From an archaeon (GTDB lineage: Archaea; Iainarchaeota; Iainarchaeia; CSSED10-239): a stretch of DNA of 64,000 nucleotides. A program made the position numbers and the translations under genes. Position 1 is the stretch's first letter. Every line of letters begins with the position of its first letter. The notes under the pieces were generated by a model, which saw nothing but the letters and a program-made list of their open reading frames with translations, did no database searches and was not told where the DNA came from. This document shows, one piece after another, positions 20,368 to 29,296 of this stretch. The stretch lies in NCBI GenBank assembly GCA_029563035.1, contig JAKQTP010000138.1, positions 534,881 through 598,880 of the forward strand, read 5' to 3'.

Positions 20368-21834
20368 ATGAAAAATTTAGATAAATGGTCAGTAATTGAG
20401 TCATATTATGAGCTGTATAGTCCAGTTCAACAACAAATAAATTCTTTTAATCAGTTTATTGATGAAAAGATTTCAGAGATTGTTGAAGAAAATGGATTTA
20501 TTAGTTCTACAAATAATGTAGATGTTACATTGTCAAATGTAGAAATCACAAACCCACAAATTGTTGAAGCAGACAGGACAGCAAAATTTAGATTAATGCC
20601 AATGGAAGCAAGACTTAGAAATCTAACATACTCTGGTTCTATTTATTTAGATATTAAGCTTTACAGAAAAGGGGTTCTTCAAGATGAGAAAAGAGCATAT
20701 GTTGGAGAAATACCGATTCTTGTAAAATCAAATAGATGTAACCTTTATGGTTTGTCTCCAGAAGAACTAATAGAGAATGGAGAAGATCCTATGGATAGAG
20801 GAGGTTACATGATTGTTAATGGTTCAGAAAAAGCATTAATAACTCAAGAAGTTCTAGCATTTGATAGAATTCTACTTAATGACACAGAAGACGTGATTAA
20901 TGCTCAAGTAATTTCTGTTAAAGGAGCATTTAAAGGAAAAGTTAGAATCTCAAGAACACAAGATGGATTATTTTCAGTAACATTTCCTTCATCTCCAAGA
21001 AAGCTAATGCTTATCGAATTATTAAATGCAATAGGTTATACAAAACCAAGTCAGATTCTAGATCTTTTCCCAAAGGAGCAAATTATTCAAAATGAAGTTC
21101 TTCTTAACCTTGACAAAGTGGAACTACAATCAGAGGAAGAGGCATTAGATAAGATTGGAAGATCTGTTGCACCATCTCAAACAAAAACATACAGACTAAG
21201 AAGAGCAAAAGAAGTAATCGATTCTTTCTTATTACCACACTTAGGCCAAGAAAAAGACGCAAGAACAATGAAGGCACACTTTCTTGTGGCAATGGCTGTT
21301 AAGATTATTGAAAAAGCCTATAACTTAAGAACACAAGCAGACAAAGATCATTATGCTAACAAAAGACTTGAGCTTTCTGGTAAGTTAATGGAAAACCTTT
21401 TCAGATTTTCTTTTAAACATTTTACAAAAGATTTAAAATTCCAGATTGACAGAACAATATCAAGACACAGAAAATTAAATATTAATACAGTAATTAGACC
21501 AGATGCTATTACTGAAAGAATTATGTTTGCTGTAAGCACAGGTAATTGGATAGGGCAATTAACGGGCGTTAGTAAATATATGTCAAGAGATAATTTCTTG
21601 ACATCAATTACTGATTTAAGAAGAGTAAAATCAACTTTAGATTCCTCAAGAGAACTTTATGAAGCAAGAGATGTTCACGGAACACACTGGGGAAGACTTT
21701 GTCCTATAGAAACACCAGATGGACCTAATTGTGGTCTTGTTAAGAACCTCTCAATGATGGCAAAGATTACAACAGATACAGATCCAGAAGATGTTAAAGG
21801 CATATTAAAGAATGAGGGTGTTACCTCTGACTAG
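20368..21834 (+). CDS. rpoB2: RNA polymerase subunit B''
   Basis: The N-terminal half of the split beta-like subunit (488 residues). It contains the protrusion and lobe domains, with MPMEARLRNLTYSG, GGYMIVNGSEKALI, and near the end the conserved fork-region block GRLCPIETPDGPNCGLVKNL. It stops shortly after this block, as in lineages where B is split into B'' and B' (many Euryarchaeota and DPANN). B' follows 24 bases downstream. It functions in the DNA-dependent RNA polymerase core. Confidence 0.97.
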   Translation: MKNLDKWSVIESYYELYSPVQQQINSFNQFIDEKISEIVEENGFISSTNNVDVTLSNVEITNPQIVEADRTAKFRLMPMEARLRNLTYSGSIYLDIKLYRKGVLQDEKRAYVGEIPILVKSNRCNLYGLSPEELIENGEDPMDRGGYMIVNGSEKALITQEVLAFDRILLNDTEDVINAQVISVKGAFKGKVRISRTQDGLFSVTFPSSPRKLMLIELLNAIGYTKPSQILDLFPKEQIIQNEVLLNLDKVELQSEEEALDKIGRSVAPSQTKTYRLRRAKEVIDSFLLPHLGQEKDARTMKAHFLVAMAVKIIEKAYNLRTQADKDHYANKRLELSGKLMENLFRFSFKHFTKDLKFQIDRTISRHRKLNINTVIRPDAITERIMFAVSTGNWIGQLTGVSKYMSRDNFLTSITDLRRVKSTLDSSRELYEARDVHGTHWGRLCPIETPDGPNCGLVKNLSMMAKITTDTDPEDVKGILKNEGVTSD

Positions 21835-21858
21835 AATTATTTTTAAAAGTGAAACAAT

Positions 21859-23679
21859 ATGGCAAAATCAAAAGCAAAAATTTATGTTAATGGCGGAATT
21901 GTTGGATTTCATGATGATCCAGAAAAATTAAGAGCAGAGTTACTTAAGAAAAGAAGATCTCTTCAGATCGATCCACAAGTAAACATAGCATATAATGAAA
22001 CAACAAATGAACTTTACATAAACACAGATGCTGGAAGAGTACAAAGATCAGTAATTGTTGTAGAAAAAGGACAATCAAAATTAACACCTGAAATTGTAGA
22101 AGACTTAAAATCAAAGAAATTGTCTTGGCAAGATATTCTTTCTAAAGGAATTGTTGAGTTTTTAGATGCTGAAGAAGAGGAAAATGCATATATTGCTTTA
22201 ACAGAAGAAGAACTAACCCCTGATCACACACATTTAGAAATATCAGGAACTGCAATCTTCAGTATTGTTTCTTCTATGATTCCATTCATTGAGCACAACA
22301 TGGCTGGTAAAGCAATTCATGGTGCTAAACTTTATAAACAGGCAATTGGTATTCCTGCTTCTAATTATAATTTAAGGTTTGATACTGAAATGCATTGTTT
22401 GTATTACCCACAAAAGCCTTTAGTTTATACTAGAACATCAAAGCTTTTACATATGGAAAAAAGGCCAATGATACAGAATGCAATTGTTGCAATTATGCCT
22501 TATAAAGGATTTAATATGCTTGATGCTTTTATTATTAATCAGGGTGCGATACAAAGAGCGATGTCAAGATCATCATATTATAGATCATATTCTCAATCTG
22601 AAACAAGATATCCTTCTGGACAAACAGACAAGTTTTGTGTTCCAACAGAAGATGCAAGTGGCTATAGAGGGCTTGATGCATATGCTAATCTTGATGAAAA
22701 CGGAATTGTTAATGTAGAATCAAAAGTATCTGAAGGTGGGGTAGTTATAGGTATGACATCACCTCCAAGATTTGTAGAAGAGGTTTCTGAGTTTGGCGTT
22801 GTTACAGAAGAAAGAAGAGATACTTCTGTTTGTGCAAGAAAACATCTAAAAGGCTATGTTGATAGAGTTATGCTTTCAGAAACAATTTCTGGAACAAAGT
22901 TATGTAAGGTAAGAGTAAGAACATATCTTGAACCACAAGTTGGAGATAAATTTACTTCACATCACGCACAGAAAGGCGTTGTTGGTGCAGTAATCAAGGA
23001 AGAGGATATGCCATTTACAAGTCAAGGAATAAAGCCAGACTTTATTTTAAATCCACACTCTATTCCTTCAAGAATGACTCTTGGTCATTTGTTTGAAAGT
23101 ATTGCAGGAAAAACAGTTGCTACAAGTGGAAAATCAATTGATGGAACCCCTTTCTATAATGACAAAGATGAAGTTTTCAAAATGTTACAAGCGTATGGGT
23201 TTAGACCAGATGGTAAAGAAACATTTTATGATGGTAAGACAGGAGAGAAAATAGAGATGCCAATATTTGTTGGGCCTCTTGGTTTTGAGAGATTACAAAC
23301 ACACTTAATTGTTAATAGAATACAAGCAAGAGATAAAGGACCTGTACAGTTATTAACAAGACAACCAACTGAAGGAAAGCAAAAAGGTGGAGGACTAAGA
23401 TTCGGTGAAATGGAAGGCGAAGCTTTGGTTGCTCACGGTGCAGCAATGACTCTTCAGGAAAAATTAATGGATGATGCAGATGAGATGAATATCATGGTGT
23501 GTGAAGACTGTGGTATCCCTGCTGTTGATGATAAGATAAGAAACAAGAAATTTTGTCCAATATGTAATGGAACAAATGTACACCAAGTAAAAATAAGTTA
23601 TGGTTTCAAGCTTTTGCTTGATGAACTAAAAGCAATGGGAGTATATCCAAAGTTAAATATTGGAGATAAAATAGACTAG
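21859..23679 (+). CDS. rpoB1: RNA polymerase subunit B'
   Basis: The C-terminal half of the split beta-like subunit (606 residues). Hallmarks are HMEKRPMIQN, GYNxxDAFIIN-type FNMLDAFIINQGA, the hybrid-binding block VGDKFTSHHAQKGVVG, LNPHSIPSRMTLGHL, and the C-terminal GGLRFGEMEGEALVAHGA. A zinc ribbon follows near residues 548-572 (CEDCGIP ... CPICNG). It carries much of the active-site cleft. It lies between B'' (24 bases upstream) and A' (21 bases downstream) in one operon. Confidence 0.97.
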   Translation: MAKSKAKIYVNGGIVGFHDDPEKLRAELLKKRRSLQIDPQVNIAYNETTNELYINTDAGRVQRSVIVVEKGQSKLTPEIVEDLKSKKLSWQDILSKGIVEFLDAEEEENAYIALTEEELTPDHTHLEISGTAIFSIVSSMIPFIEHNMAGKAIHGAKLYKQAIGIPASNYNLRFDTEMHCLYYPQKPLVYTRTSKLLHMEKRPMIQNAIVAIMPYKGFNMLDAFIINQGAIQRAMSRSSYYRSYSQSETRYPSGQTDKFCVPTEDASGYRGLDAYANLDENGIVNVESKVSEGGVVIGMTSPPRFVEEVSEFGVVTEERRDTSVCARKHLKGYVDRVMLSETISGTKLCKVRVRTYLEPQVGDKFTSHHAQKGVVGAVIKEEDMPFTSQGIKPDFILNPHSIPSRMTLGHLFESIAGKTVATSGKSIDGTPFYNDKDEVFKMLQAYGFRPDGKETFYDGKTGEKIEMPIFVGPLGFERLQTHLIVNRIQARDKGPVQLLTRQPTEGKQKGGGLRFGEMEGEALVAHGAAMTLQEKLMDDADEMNIMVCEDCGIPAVDDKIRNKKFCPICNGTNVHQVKISYGFKLLLDELKAMGVYPKLNIGDKID

Positions 23680-23700
23680 AGTATTTAAAAGGTAGATAAG

Positions 23701-26292
23701 ATGAATACATCAAAGAAAATTAAAAGCATTGAGTTTGGAGTTTTAAGTCCAGAGATGATCAGAAAGATGTCTGCTGTAGAGATAACAAGAGCAGATACCT
23801 ATGATAAAGATGGCTATCCAATTGAAAGAGGGCTTATGGATCCTCATCTTGGAATCATTTCCCCTGGACTAAGATGTAAAACCTGTGGCCAAACAATGAA
23901 AGGCTGTCCAGGTCACTTTGGTTCTTTAGAACTGATTAGGCCAGTAATCCATCCAAAGTTTGGTGATAAGCTATATAATATTCTTGCTTCAACTTGTCAA
24001 GAATGTGGAAGAATACTTCTGGAAGAAGAAGAAATAAACGAGTTAATGCTAATCTCTGAAGATACAGACAAATGTGTAAAAGAAATATTAAATAGAGTAA
24101 AGGGAGAAAAGAAATGCCCACATTGTAAAGCTCAAGTAAATAAAATTGTTTTAGATAAACCAACAAATTTTTTCAAAAACGGGGATAGGATATATCCTTC
24201 TGAGATTTTAGAATGGTTAGTTAAGATTCCAGATAAGGATCTGTTCTTGTATGGTTATTCAAATAAGCTAAAACCACAATGGTTTATAGTTTCTGTTTTG
24301 CCAATATCTCCTGTTTCAATTAGACCATCTTTGTCTTTAGAAAACGTTATAACTTCTGAAGATGATTTGACACATAAATTGCTTGACATTGTAAGAATTA
24401 ATATTAGGTTACAAGAAAATATTAATGCAGGAGCACCACAAATAATTATTGAAGACCTTTGGGATCTTTTACAATATAATATTACAACATATATTGACAA
24501 TAACACAGCAGGAGTTCCACCAGCAAAGCAAAGATCAGGAAGACCATTAAAAACAATTGCACAAAGACTAAAAGGAAAGAAAGGAAGATTTAGATTTAAT
24601 CTTATTGGTAAAAGAGTAAATGCTTCTGCTCGTTCAACAATTACACCTTGTGTTGATATTAAGTTTAATGAACTTGGAATACCTGAACAAGTTGCAAATA
24701 CTTTGACTGTTCCAGAAAGAGTAACTGCTTGGAATAAAGATAGATTAAAGGACTATATACTTAAAGATAAAGTTTCATACCTTTTAACAGAGAAAGGATT
24801 AAGAAAAATTGTTACACCTGAGAACAAAGAAGAAATTGCTGAACAATTAACTGAAGGAATGACAATTAAAAGAAAACTACAAGATGGAGATGTTGTTATC
24901 TTTAATAGACAGCCAACACTTCATAGAGTTTCAATGATGGGGCACTATGCTAAGATTCTTCCAGGAAGAACCTTTAGACTAAACCCTATATCTTGTGATC
25001 CATATAACGCTGACTTCGATGGTGATGATATGAATCTTCATGTTCCACAAAGTGAAGAGTCATATACTGAAGTCAAGGAGCTTATGATTGCTGATAAACA
25101 CGTAATTAGCATCAGAACAGGAAAACCAGTTATTGCTCCTGATCATGATCTAATATCTGGTGCTTATCTTTTAACAAGAGAAAAAACAGAATTTACAAAA
25201 AAACAAGCAATGGAGTTATTATATGCTATTGGAATAACAGAGCTTCCACCAGCAGATAGAGGAAGGGGTTGTTATTCAGGTAAATTAATATTTAGTCAGA
25301 TTTTACCAAAAGGTCTAAATGTTGAATATAAGAATAAACTTTGTGGCATAGTCTCTAAAGCAAAAGAATGTAAAAGATGTAAAAAAGAAAAATGTCCTTA
25401 TGATTGTTATCTAAAGATAGAAAAAGGGAAAATTATTTCCGGAGTTATGGATGAAAAAATGGATATGCACAAAGGTTTGATAGAAACAATCTATAGATAT
25501 TATGGTGCAGAAGAACTTGCGGATTTCTATTATAAGTTTTCAAAACTTGTATTTTTAAATATTGCAAAACAAGGTTTAACAGTTGCTCTTGATGAGTATA
25601 AAGCAAGTGATGAATTACAAAAAGATATAAAAGCAAAAATAAAAGGAATGGTTGCTAGTTCAAATTCAATAGTTAAGAAATTTGAAGACAGAAGCTTACC
25701 ATTGATACCTGGAAAGAACCTTGAAGAAACTTTTGAAAATGAGATTTTAAGGGTAACAGGAGATATGAAAGATAAGATTTCTGATAAAATATTGGAAATA
25801 AAGCTTGATGAATTGTTTTCTAAAGTAAAGGAATCAAACAATAACACCGCACTTGTTGCAAGTATTGGCGGAAGTCGTGGAAGAATATTAAATGTTGTAA
25901 ATATGCTTGGACTTTGGGGGCAGGTAACTGTTAGAACAGGAAGACCAAAAGCAGGCTTTTCTGAAAGGCTATTAAGTTCAAGTCCAAAAGGCAGTAACCA
26001 AGTAATGGATTACGGATTTGTTCAAAGTAATTTCTTTGATGGTATGAGTCCAAGAGAATATTTTTGTCACGCTATAGGTGGTAGACAAGGTGAAATTGAC
26101 ACTGGTGTTGCAACAAAAGTATCTGGTTATCTTTATAGAAGATTGTCAAATGCTTTAAAGGATCTTGTTGTTAATGATGAGTTAAAGGTTACCACTGCTG
26201 ATGGACAAGTAATACAGTTTATGTATGGAGAAGACGGTTTATCTCCTGAAAAAGCATATCTTGGAAAGAACATTAATTTCTTTAATGAATAA
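23701..26292 (+). CDS. rpoA1: RNA polymerase subunit A'
   Basis: The N-terminal part of the beta'-like subunit (863 residues). The catalytic magnesium loop NADFDGD is at residues 436-442. The clamp zinc site is seen near residues 60-73 (CKTCGQ, CPGHFG) and a second CxxC pair set lies near 100-145 (CQECG, CPHC). RQPTLHR and the bridge-helix region near GGSRGRILNV are also present. An additional Cys-rich insert (CKRCKKEKCPYDCY, about 560) sits in the usual place for archaeal A'. It forms the core with A'', 19 bases downstream. Confidence 0.97.
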   Translation: MNTSKKIKSIEFGVLSPEMIRKMSAVEITRADTYDKDGYPIERGLMDPHLGIISPGLRCKTCGQTMKGCPGHFGSLELIRPVIHPKFGDKLYNILASTCQECGRILLEEEEINELMLISEDTDKCVKEILNRVKGEKKCPHCKAQVNKIVLDKPTNFFKNGDRIYPSEILEWLVKIPDKDLFLYGYSNKLKPQWFIVSVLPISPVSIRPSLSLENVITSEDDLTHKLLDIVRINIRLQENINAGAPQIIIEDLWDLLQYNITTYIDNNTAGVPPAKQRSGRPLKTIAQRLKGKKGRFRFNLIGKRVNASARSTITPCVDIKFNELGIPEQVANTLTVPERVTAWNKDRLKDYILKDKVSYLLTEKGLRKIVTPENKEEIAEQLTEGMTIKRKLQDGDVVIFNRQPTLHRVSMMGHYAKILPGRTFRLNPISCDPYNADFDGDDMNLHVPQSEESYTEVKELMIADKHVISIRTGKPVIAPDHDLISGAYLLTREKTEFTKKQAMELLYAIGITELPPADRGRGCYSGKLIFSQILPKGLNVEYKNKLCGIVSKAKECKRCKKEKCPYDCYLKIEKGKIISGVMDEKMDMHKGLIETIYRYYGAEELADFYYKFSKLVFLNIAKQGLTVALDEYKASDELQKDIKAKIKGMVASSNSIVKKFEDRSLPLIPGKNLEETFENEILRVTGDMKDKISDKILEIKLDELFSKVKESNNNTALVASIGGSRGRILNVVNMLGLWGQVTVRTGRPKAGFSERLLSSSPKGSNQVMDYGFVQSNFFDGMSPREYFCHAIGGRQGEIDTGVATKVSGYLYRRLSNALKDLVVNDELKVTTADGQVIQFMYGEDGLSPEKAYLGKNINFFNE

Positions 26293-26311
26293 ATAATAAA
26301 AAAGTGATAAT

Positions 26312-27484
26312 ATGAAAGCATTACCAATTGCAATTGTAGAAAAAGTAGAAAAATATTCCTCAATGAAAAAACTAAGCAATGATAAGAAGAAAAAACTTCT
26401 TGATGTTGTTACAAAAAAATATAATGATGGCTTAGTTGTTCCAGGAGATGCAGTAGGATTAATTGCTGCACAGTCAATTGGTGAGCCAGGAACGCAGCTA
26501 ACACTTAGAACAAAGCACTATGCTGGTTCTTTAGAAGTTTCTGTTGGTCAGGGAATACAAAGAGTTATTGAAATTGTTGATGCTAGGTCACAAGCAAGAT
26601 ATCCGTCAATGAAGATATATTTAGATAGAAATATATTAAAGAGAGAAAAAGATGTTGATGATTTTTGTAAAAACCTAGTGGATGTCAAAGTTGGAGATGT
26701 TGGTTTTTTTGCAGAAGATTTTAATGAAAGATTAGTTTCATTTAAATTTGATTCTGAGAAGGCAGGCATCTTGGGAGTAAATCAAGAAGATGTAATGGAG
26801 AGCATCTATGCGAAAATAGAAGATACTTACGATTCTAAAAGATTTACAAATAATAAACAACAGATAAATTTCCACTTTTCTAATAAAACCCCATTATATA
26901 ATATTAGAAAAGCAATATTAAAATGGAACAAAATACCAATATATGGTGTTAAAGGAATAGAAAAAGCAGTTGTAATTGAAGAGAATGGAGAAAAACTAAT
27001 ACAAACAAAAGGTTCAAACCTTAAAGAAGTTTTAAAAACAGAAGGAGTAGATACTTTTAGAACAAAGACAAACGATATCTTTGAAATATACAAGGCATTT
27101 GGTGTAGAGGCTGCAAGAGAAGCAATAGTTAGAGAATTAAAAAACACATTTGATGTTAATGGTATTGTTGTTAATATTAGACATATTTACATATTAGCAG
27201 ATTTGATGACTTCTTCAGGTGTAATACAAGGAGTTGTAAGAACTGGAATTACAGGCAAGAAGAAAAGTCCATTTGCTAGAGCTGCATTTGAAGAGACGAT
27301 TAAACATATTATTTCTGCTGCATTTAATGGCGAAGTTGAAGGCCTTGTTGGTATTACTGAAAACATAATTGTTGGCCAGCCAATTTCAGCAGGAACAGGA
27401 AAGGTCAGATTGACTTTAGATGCTAAAGGCCTTGAAAAGATGATAAAAGCTAAGGCAATGCAGGATAAGAAAAAAGAGGAGTAG
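26312..27484 (+). CDS. rpoA2: RNA polymerase subunit A''
   Basis: The C-terminal part of the beta'-like subunit (390 residues). It begins with the trigger-loop region ([28 protein letters not shown]), which moves over the active site during nucleotide addition. [31 protein letters not shown] and [10 protein letters not shown] follow. The split from A' is the normal archaeal arrangement. GTGATAAT precedes the ATG. A 92-base gap separates it from rpl30e. Confidence 0.97.
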   Translation: MKALPIAIVEKVEKYSSMKKLSNDKKKKLLDVVTKKYNDGLVVPGDAVGLIAAQSIGEPGTQLTLRTKHYAGSLEVSVGQGIQRVIEIVDARSQARYPSMKIYLDRNILKREKDVDDFCKNLVDVKVGDVGFFAEDFNERLVSFKFDSEKAGILGVNQEDVMESIYAKIEDTYDSKRFTNNKQQINFHFSNKTPLYNIRKAILKWNKIPIYGVKGIEKAVVIEENGEKLIQTKGSNLKEVLKTEGVDTFRTKTNDIFEIYKAFGVEAAREAIVRELKNTFDVNGIVVNIRHIYILADLMTSSGVIQGVVRTGITGKKKSPFARAAFEETIKHIISAAFNGEVEGLVGITENIIVGQPISAGTGKVRLTLDAKGLEKMIKAKAMQDKKKEE

Positions 27485-27576
27485 TTTATAATATTTTTGT
27501 AGCTAAAATATATACTGTTTTAGATATTAAAAAGATGCGCAAGACAAAGTAAATTAAAAAGGAAAGTGAACAAAAT

Positions 27577-28155
27577 ATGAATTGGACAAGATTCAATCAA
27601 GAATTGAGAAATACAATAGATACTGGTAAAATAATTTATGGTAGTAATAAAGCAAAGAAAGAATGTTTAATTGGAGAACCAAAATTAATAATTATTAGTT
27701 CTACAATTAATAAATCAGATGAGGACTTATTCAAGTACTATACAAAGCTTTTAAAAATACCAGTAATTGAATATCCTGAAGGAAGCATAGAACTTGGTTC
27801 TGTATGTGGAAAACCTTTCTCTATTTCAGTTATTGCAATAATAAATGAAGGAAAATCTTCAATCTTAGAAGTAATTAATGAGAAAGATTCAGGTACAAAG
27901 GAAGATAAGAAATTAATTGCAAAGAAAGCAAAGAAAGAAGAGAAAAAATTAGCTAAGAAAGAGAAAAAATCAAAGAAAGACTCTGATGATGACTATTCAG
28001 AAGATGAATTAAAATTAAAGAAAAAAAGAGATGCTAAAAAAGCAGCAAAAGGAACAAAAGTCAAATCAGAAACTGAAGAGACAAAAGAAGAAGATGAAAT
28101 TCCAATCTTAGAGGATAAGATGTTTAAGGATATCATCAAAATAAAGAAAAAATAA
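27577..28155 (+). CDS. rpl30e: Ribosomal protein L30e with long charged C-terminal extension
   Basis: Residues 1-110 match L30e: KIIYGSNKAKKECLIGEPKLIIIS, a tyrosine/leucine helix, IPVIEYPEGSIELGSVCGKPFSISVIAI. The gene is in its usual position between rpoA2 and rps12. The family is normally about 100 residues. Here about 85 more follow, first Lys-rich (KKAKKEEKKLAKKEKK), then acidic and mixed (DSDDDYSEDE), ending in a short IPILEDKMFKDIIKI segment. The extension resembles the charged one on RpoH in this operon. The NusA gene usually found after L30e is absent. Confidence 0.9.
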   Translation: MNWTRFNQELRNTIDTGKIIYGSNKAKKECLIGEPKLIIISSTINKSDEDLFKYYTKLLKIPVIEYPEGSIELGSVCGKPFSISVIAIINEGKSSILEVINEKDSGTKEDKKLIAKKAKKEEKKLAKKEKKSKKDSDDDYSEDELKLKKKRDAKKAAKGTKVKSETEETKEEDEIPILEDKMFKDIIKIKKK

Positions 28156-28170
28156 TTAAGGTGAAATATT

Positions 28171-28596
28171 ATGGCAAATGGAGAATTTTCAGCAAGAAAA
28201 TTAATAAAGGATAGAAAGAAATGGGTTAAGAAAGATCCTAGAAACAAAAGAAAATTAAAAGTTGATAAAAAGGAAGGGCTAATGAGAGGAGCGCCTCAAG
28301 CAAGAGGAATTGTTCTTGATAAAAAAGGGGTTACAGCTAGACAGCCAAACTCTGGTATTAGAAAATGTGTAAGAGTTCAGCTGATAAAAAACGGAAAAGA
28401 ACTTACTGCATTTGCTCCAAAAGACAAAGCAATCAAGTATATTGATGCTCACGACCAAGTAACGGTTGAAGGAATTGGTGGAAGAAAAGGCGGACCAATT
28501 GGTGATCTTTGGGGTGTGAGATATAAGGTTGTTAAGGTAAATGACCAATCACTTGAAATGTTAAGAAAAGGTAAGAAAGAAAAGACTAAGAGATAG
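28171..28596 (+). CDS. rps12: Ribosomal protein S12 (uS12)
   Basis: A 141-residue protein with all main uS12 signatures: [24 protein letters not shown], the decoding-centre loop, and [31 protein letters not shown]. Archaeal and eukaryotic S12 have this length and a basic N-terminus. It helps monitor codon-anticodon pairing on the 30S subunit. AAGGTGAAA precedes the start. It lies 15 bases after rpl30e and 14 bases before the S7 start. Confidence 0.97.
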   Translation: MANGEFSARKLIKDRKKWVKKDPRNKRKLKVDKKEGLMRGAPQARGIVLDKKGVTARQPNSGIRKCVRVQLIKNGKELTAFAPKDKAIKYIDAHDQVTVEGIGGRKGGPIGDLWGVRYKVVKVNDQSLEMLRKGKKEKTKR

Positions 28597-28610
28597 ATAG
28601 GGTGTTAAAA

Positions 28611-29210
28611 ATGAAATTATTTGATAAATGGGAAACAAAAGGAATAAACTTCAAAGATGCAGGTCTTGCTAAATATATGAATTTAGAAGACAAAGTTATA
28701 CCACATTCATTTGGTGCAACAAACAAAGAAGCTTCTAGAAAAACAAAAATCAATATTGTTGAAAGATTAGTTAACAAGATGATGAGATCTGGACAAGGAA
28801 AGAAAAAGCTTTCTGGCAAGTTTGTAAGACACAGAATGGGTTGTGGAAAGAAAGAGCAGATATTAAAAACTGTTGAAGCTGCGTTTGAGCATATTCATAA
28901 GGTTACAAAGGAAAATCCTATTCAAGTTCTTGTAACTGCAATTGAATATTCTGCACCAAGAGAAGATATCACAAAGCTTCAGAAAGGAGATATAACTTAC
29001 ACACAATCAGTTGATTTGTCTCCAATCAAAAGACTAGATGAGGCTTTAAAAAATATAGCTCTTGCTGCTTTCAAGAACACATATAAAAGTAAGAAAGATA
29101 TTGCTACTGCTTTAGCAGAAGAAATAATCGATGCGTCAAAAAATGACCCAAAAAGCTTTTCTGTAAAAAGAAAAGATGAAATTGAAAGAATTGCACAAGG
29201 TTCTAGATAA
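28611..29210 (+). CDS. rps7: Ribosomal protein S7 (uS7)
   Basis: A 199-residue archaeal-type S7: KTKINIVERLVNKMMRSG, KKEQILKTVEAAFEHIHKVTKENPIQVLVTAIEYSAPRED and the C-terminal SFSVKRKDEIERIAQGSR. It binds the 3' domain of 16S rRNA at the head of the 30S subunit. An in-frame GTG at 28602 exists, but GGTG at 28601-28604 is better read as the ribosome site for ATG 28611. It is followed by a weak A/T-rich hairpin at about 29212-29243. Confidence 0.96.
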   Translation: MKLFDKWETKGINFKDAGLAKYMNLEDKVIPHSFGATNKEASRKTKINIVERLVNKMMRSGQGKKKLSGKFVRHRMGCGKKEQILKTVEAAFEHIHKVTKENPIQVLVTAIEYSAPREDITKLQKGDITYTQSVDLSPIKRLDEALKNIALAAFKNTYKSKKDIATALAEEIIDASKNDPKSFSVKRKDEIERIAQGSR

Positions 29211-29296
29211 ATAAAAAAGAACCTTGCTTTGTTTTTCTTTTTTAATTTAAAAATCAATGATTTATACTTATATAAACTAAAAATGGAGAATTTAAT

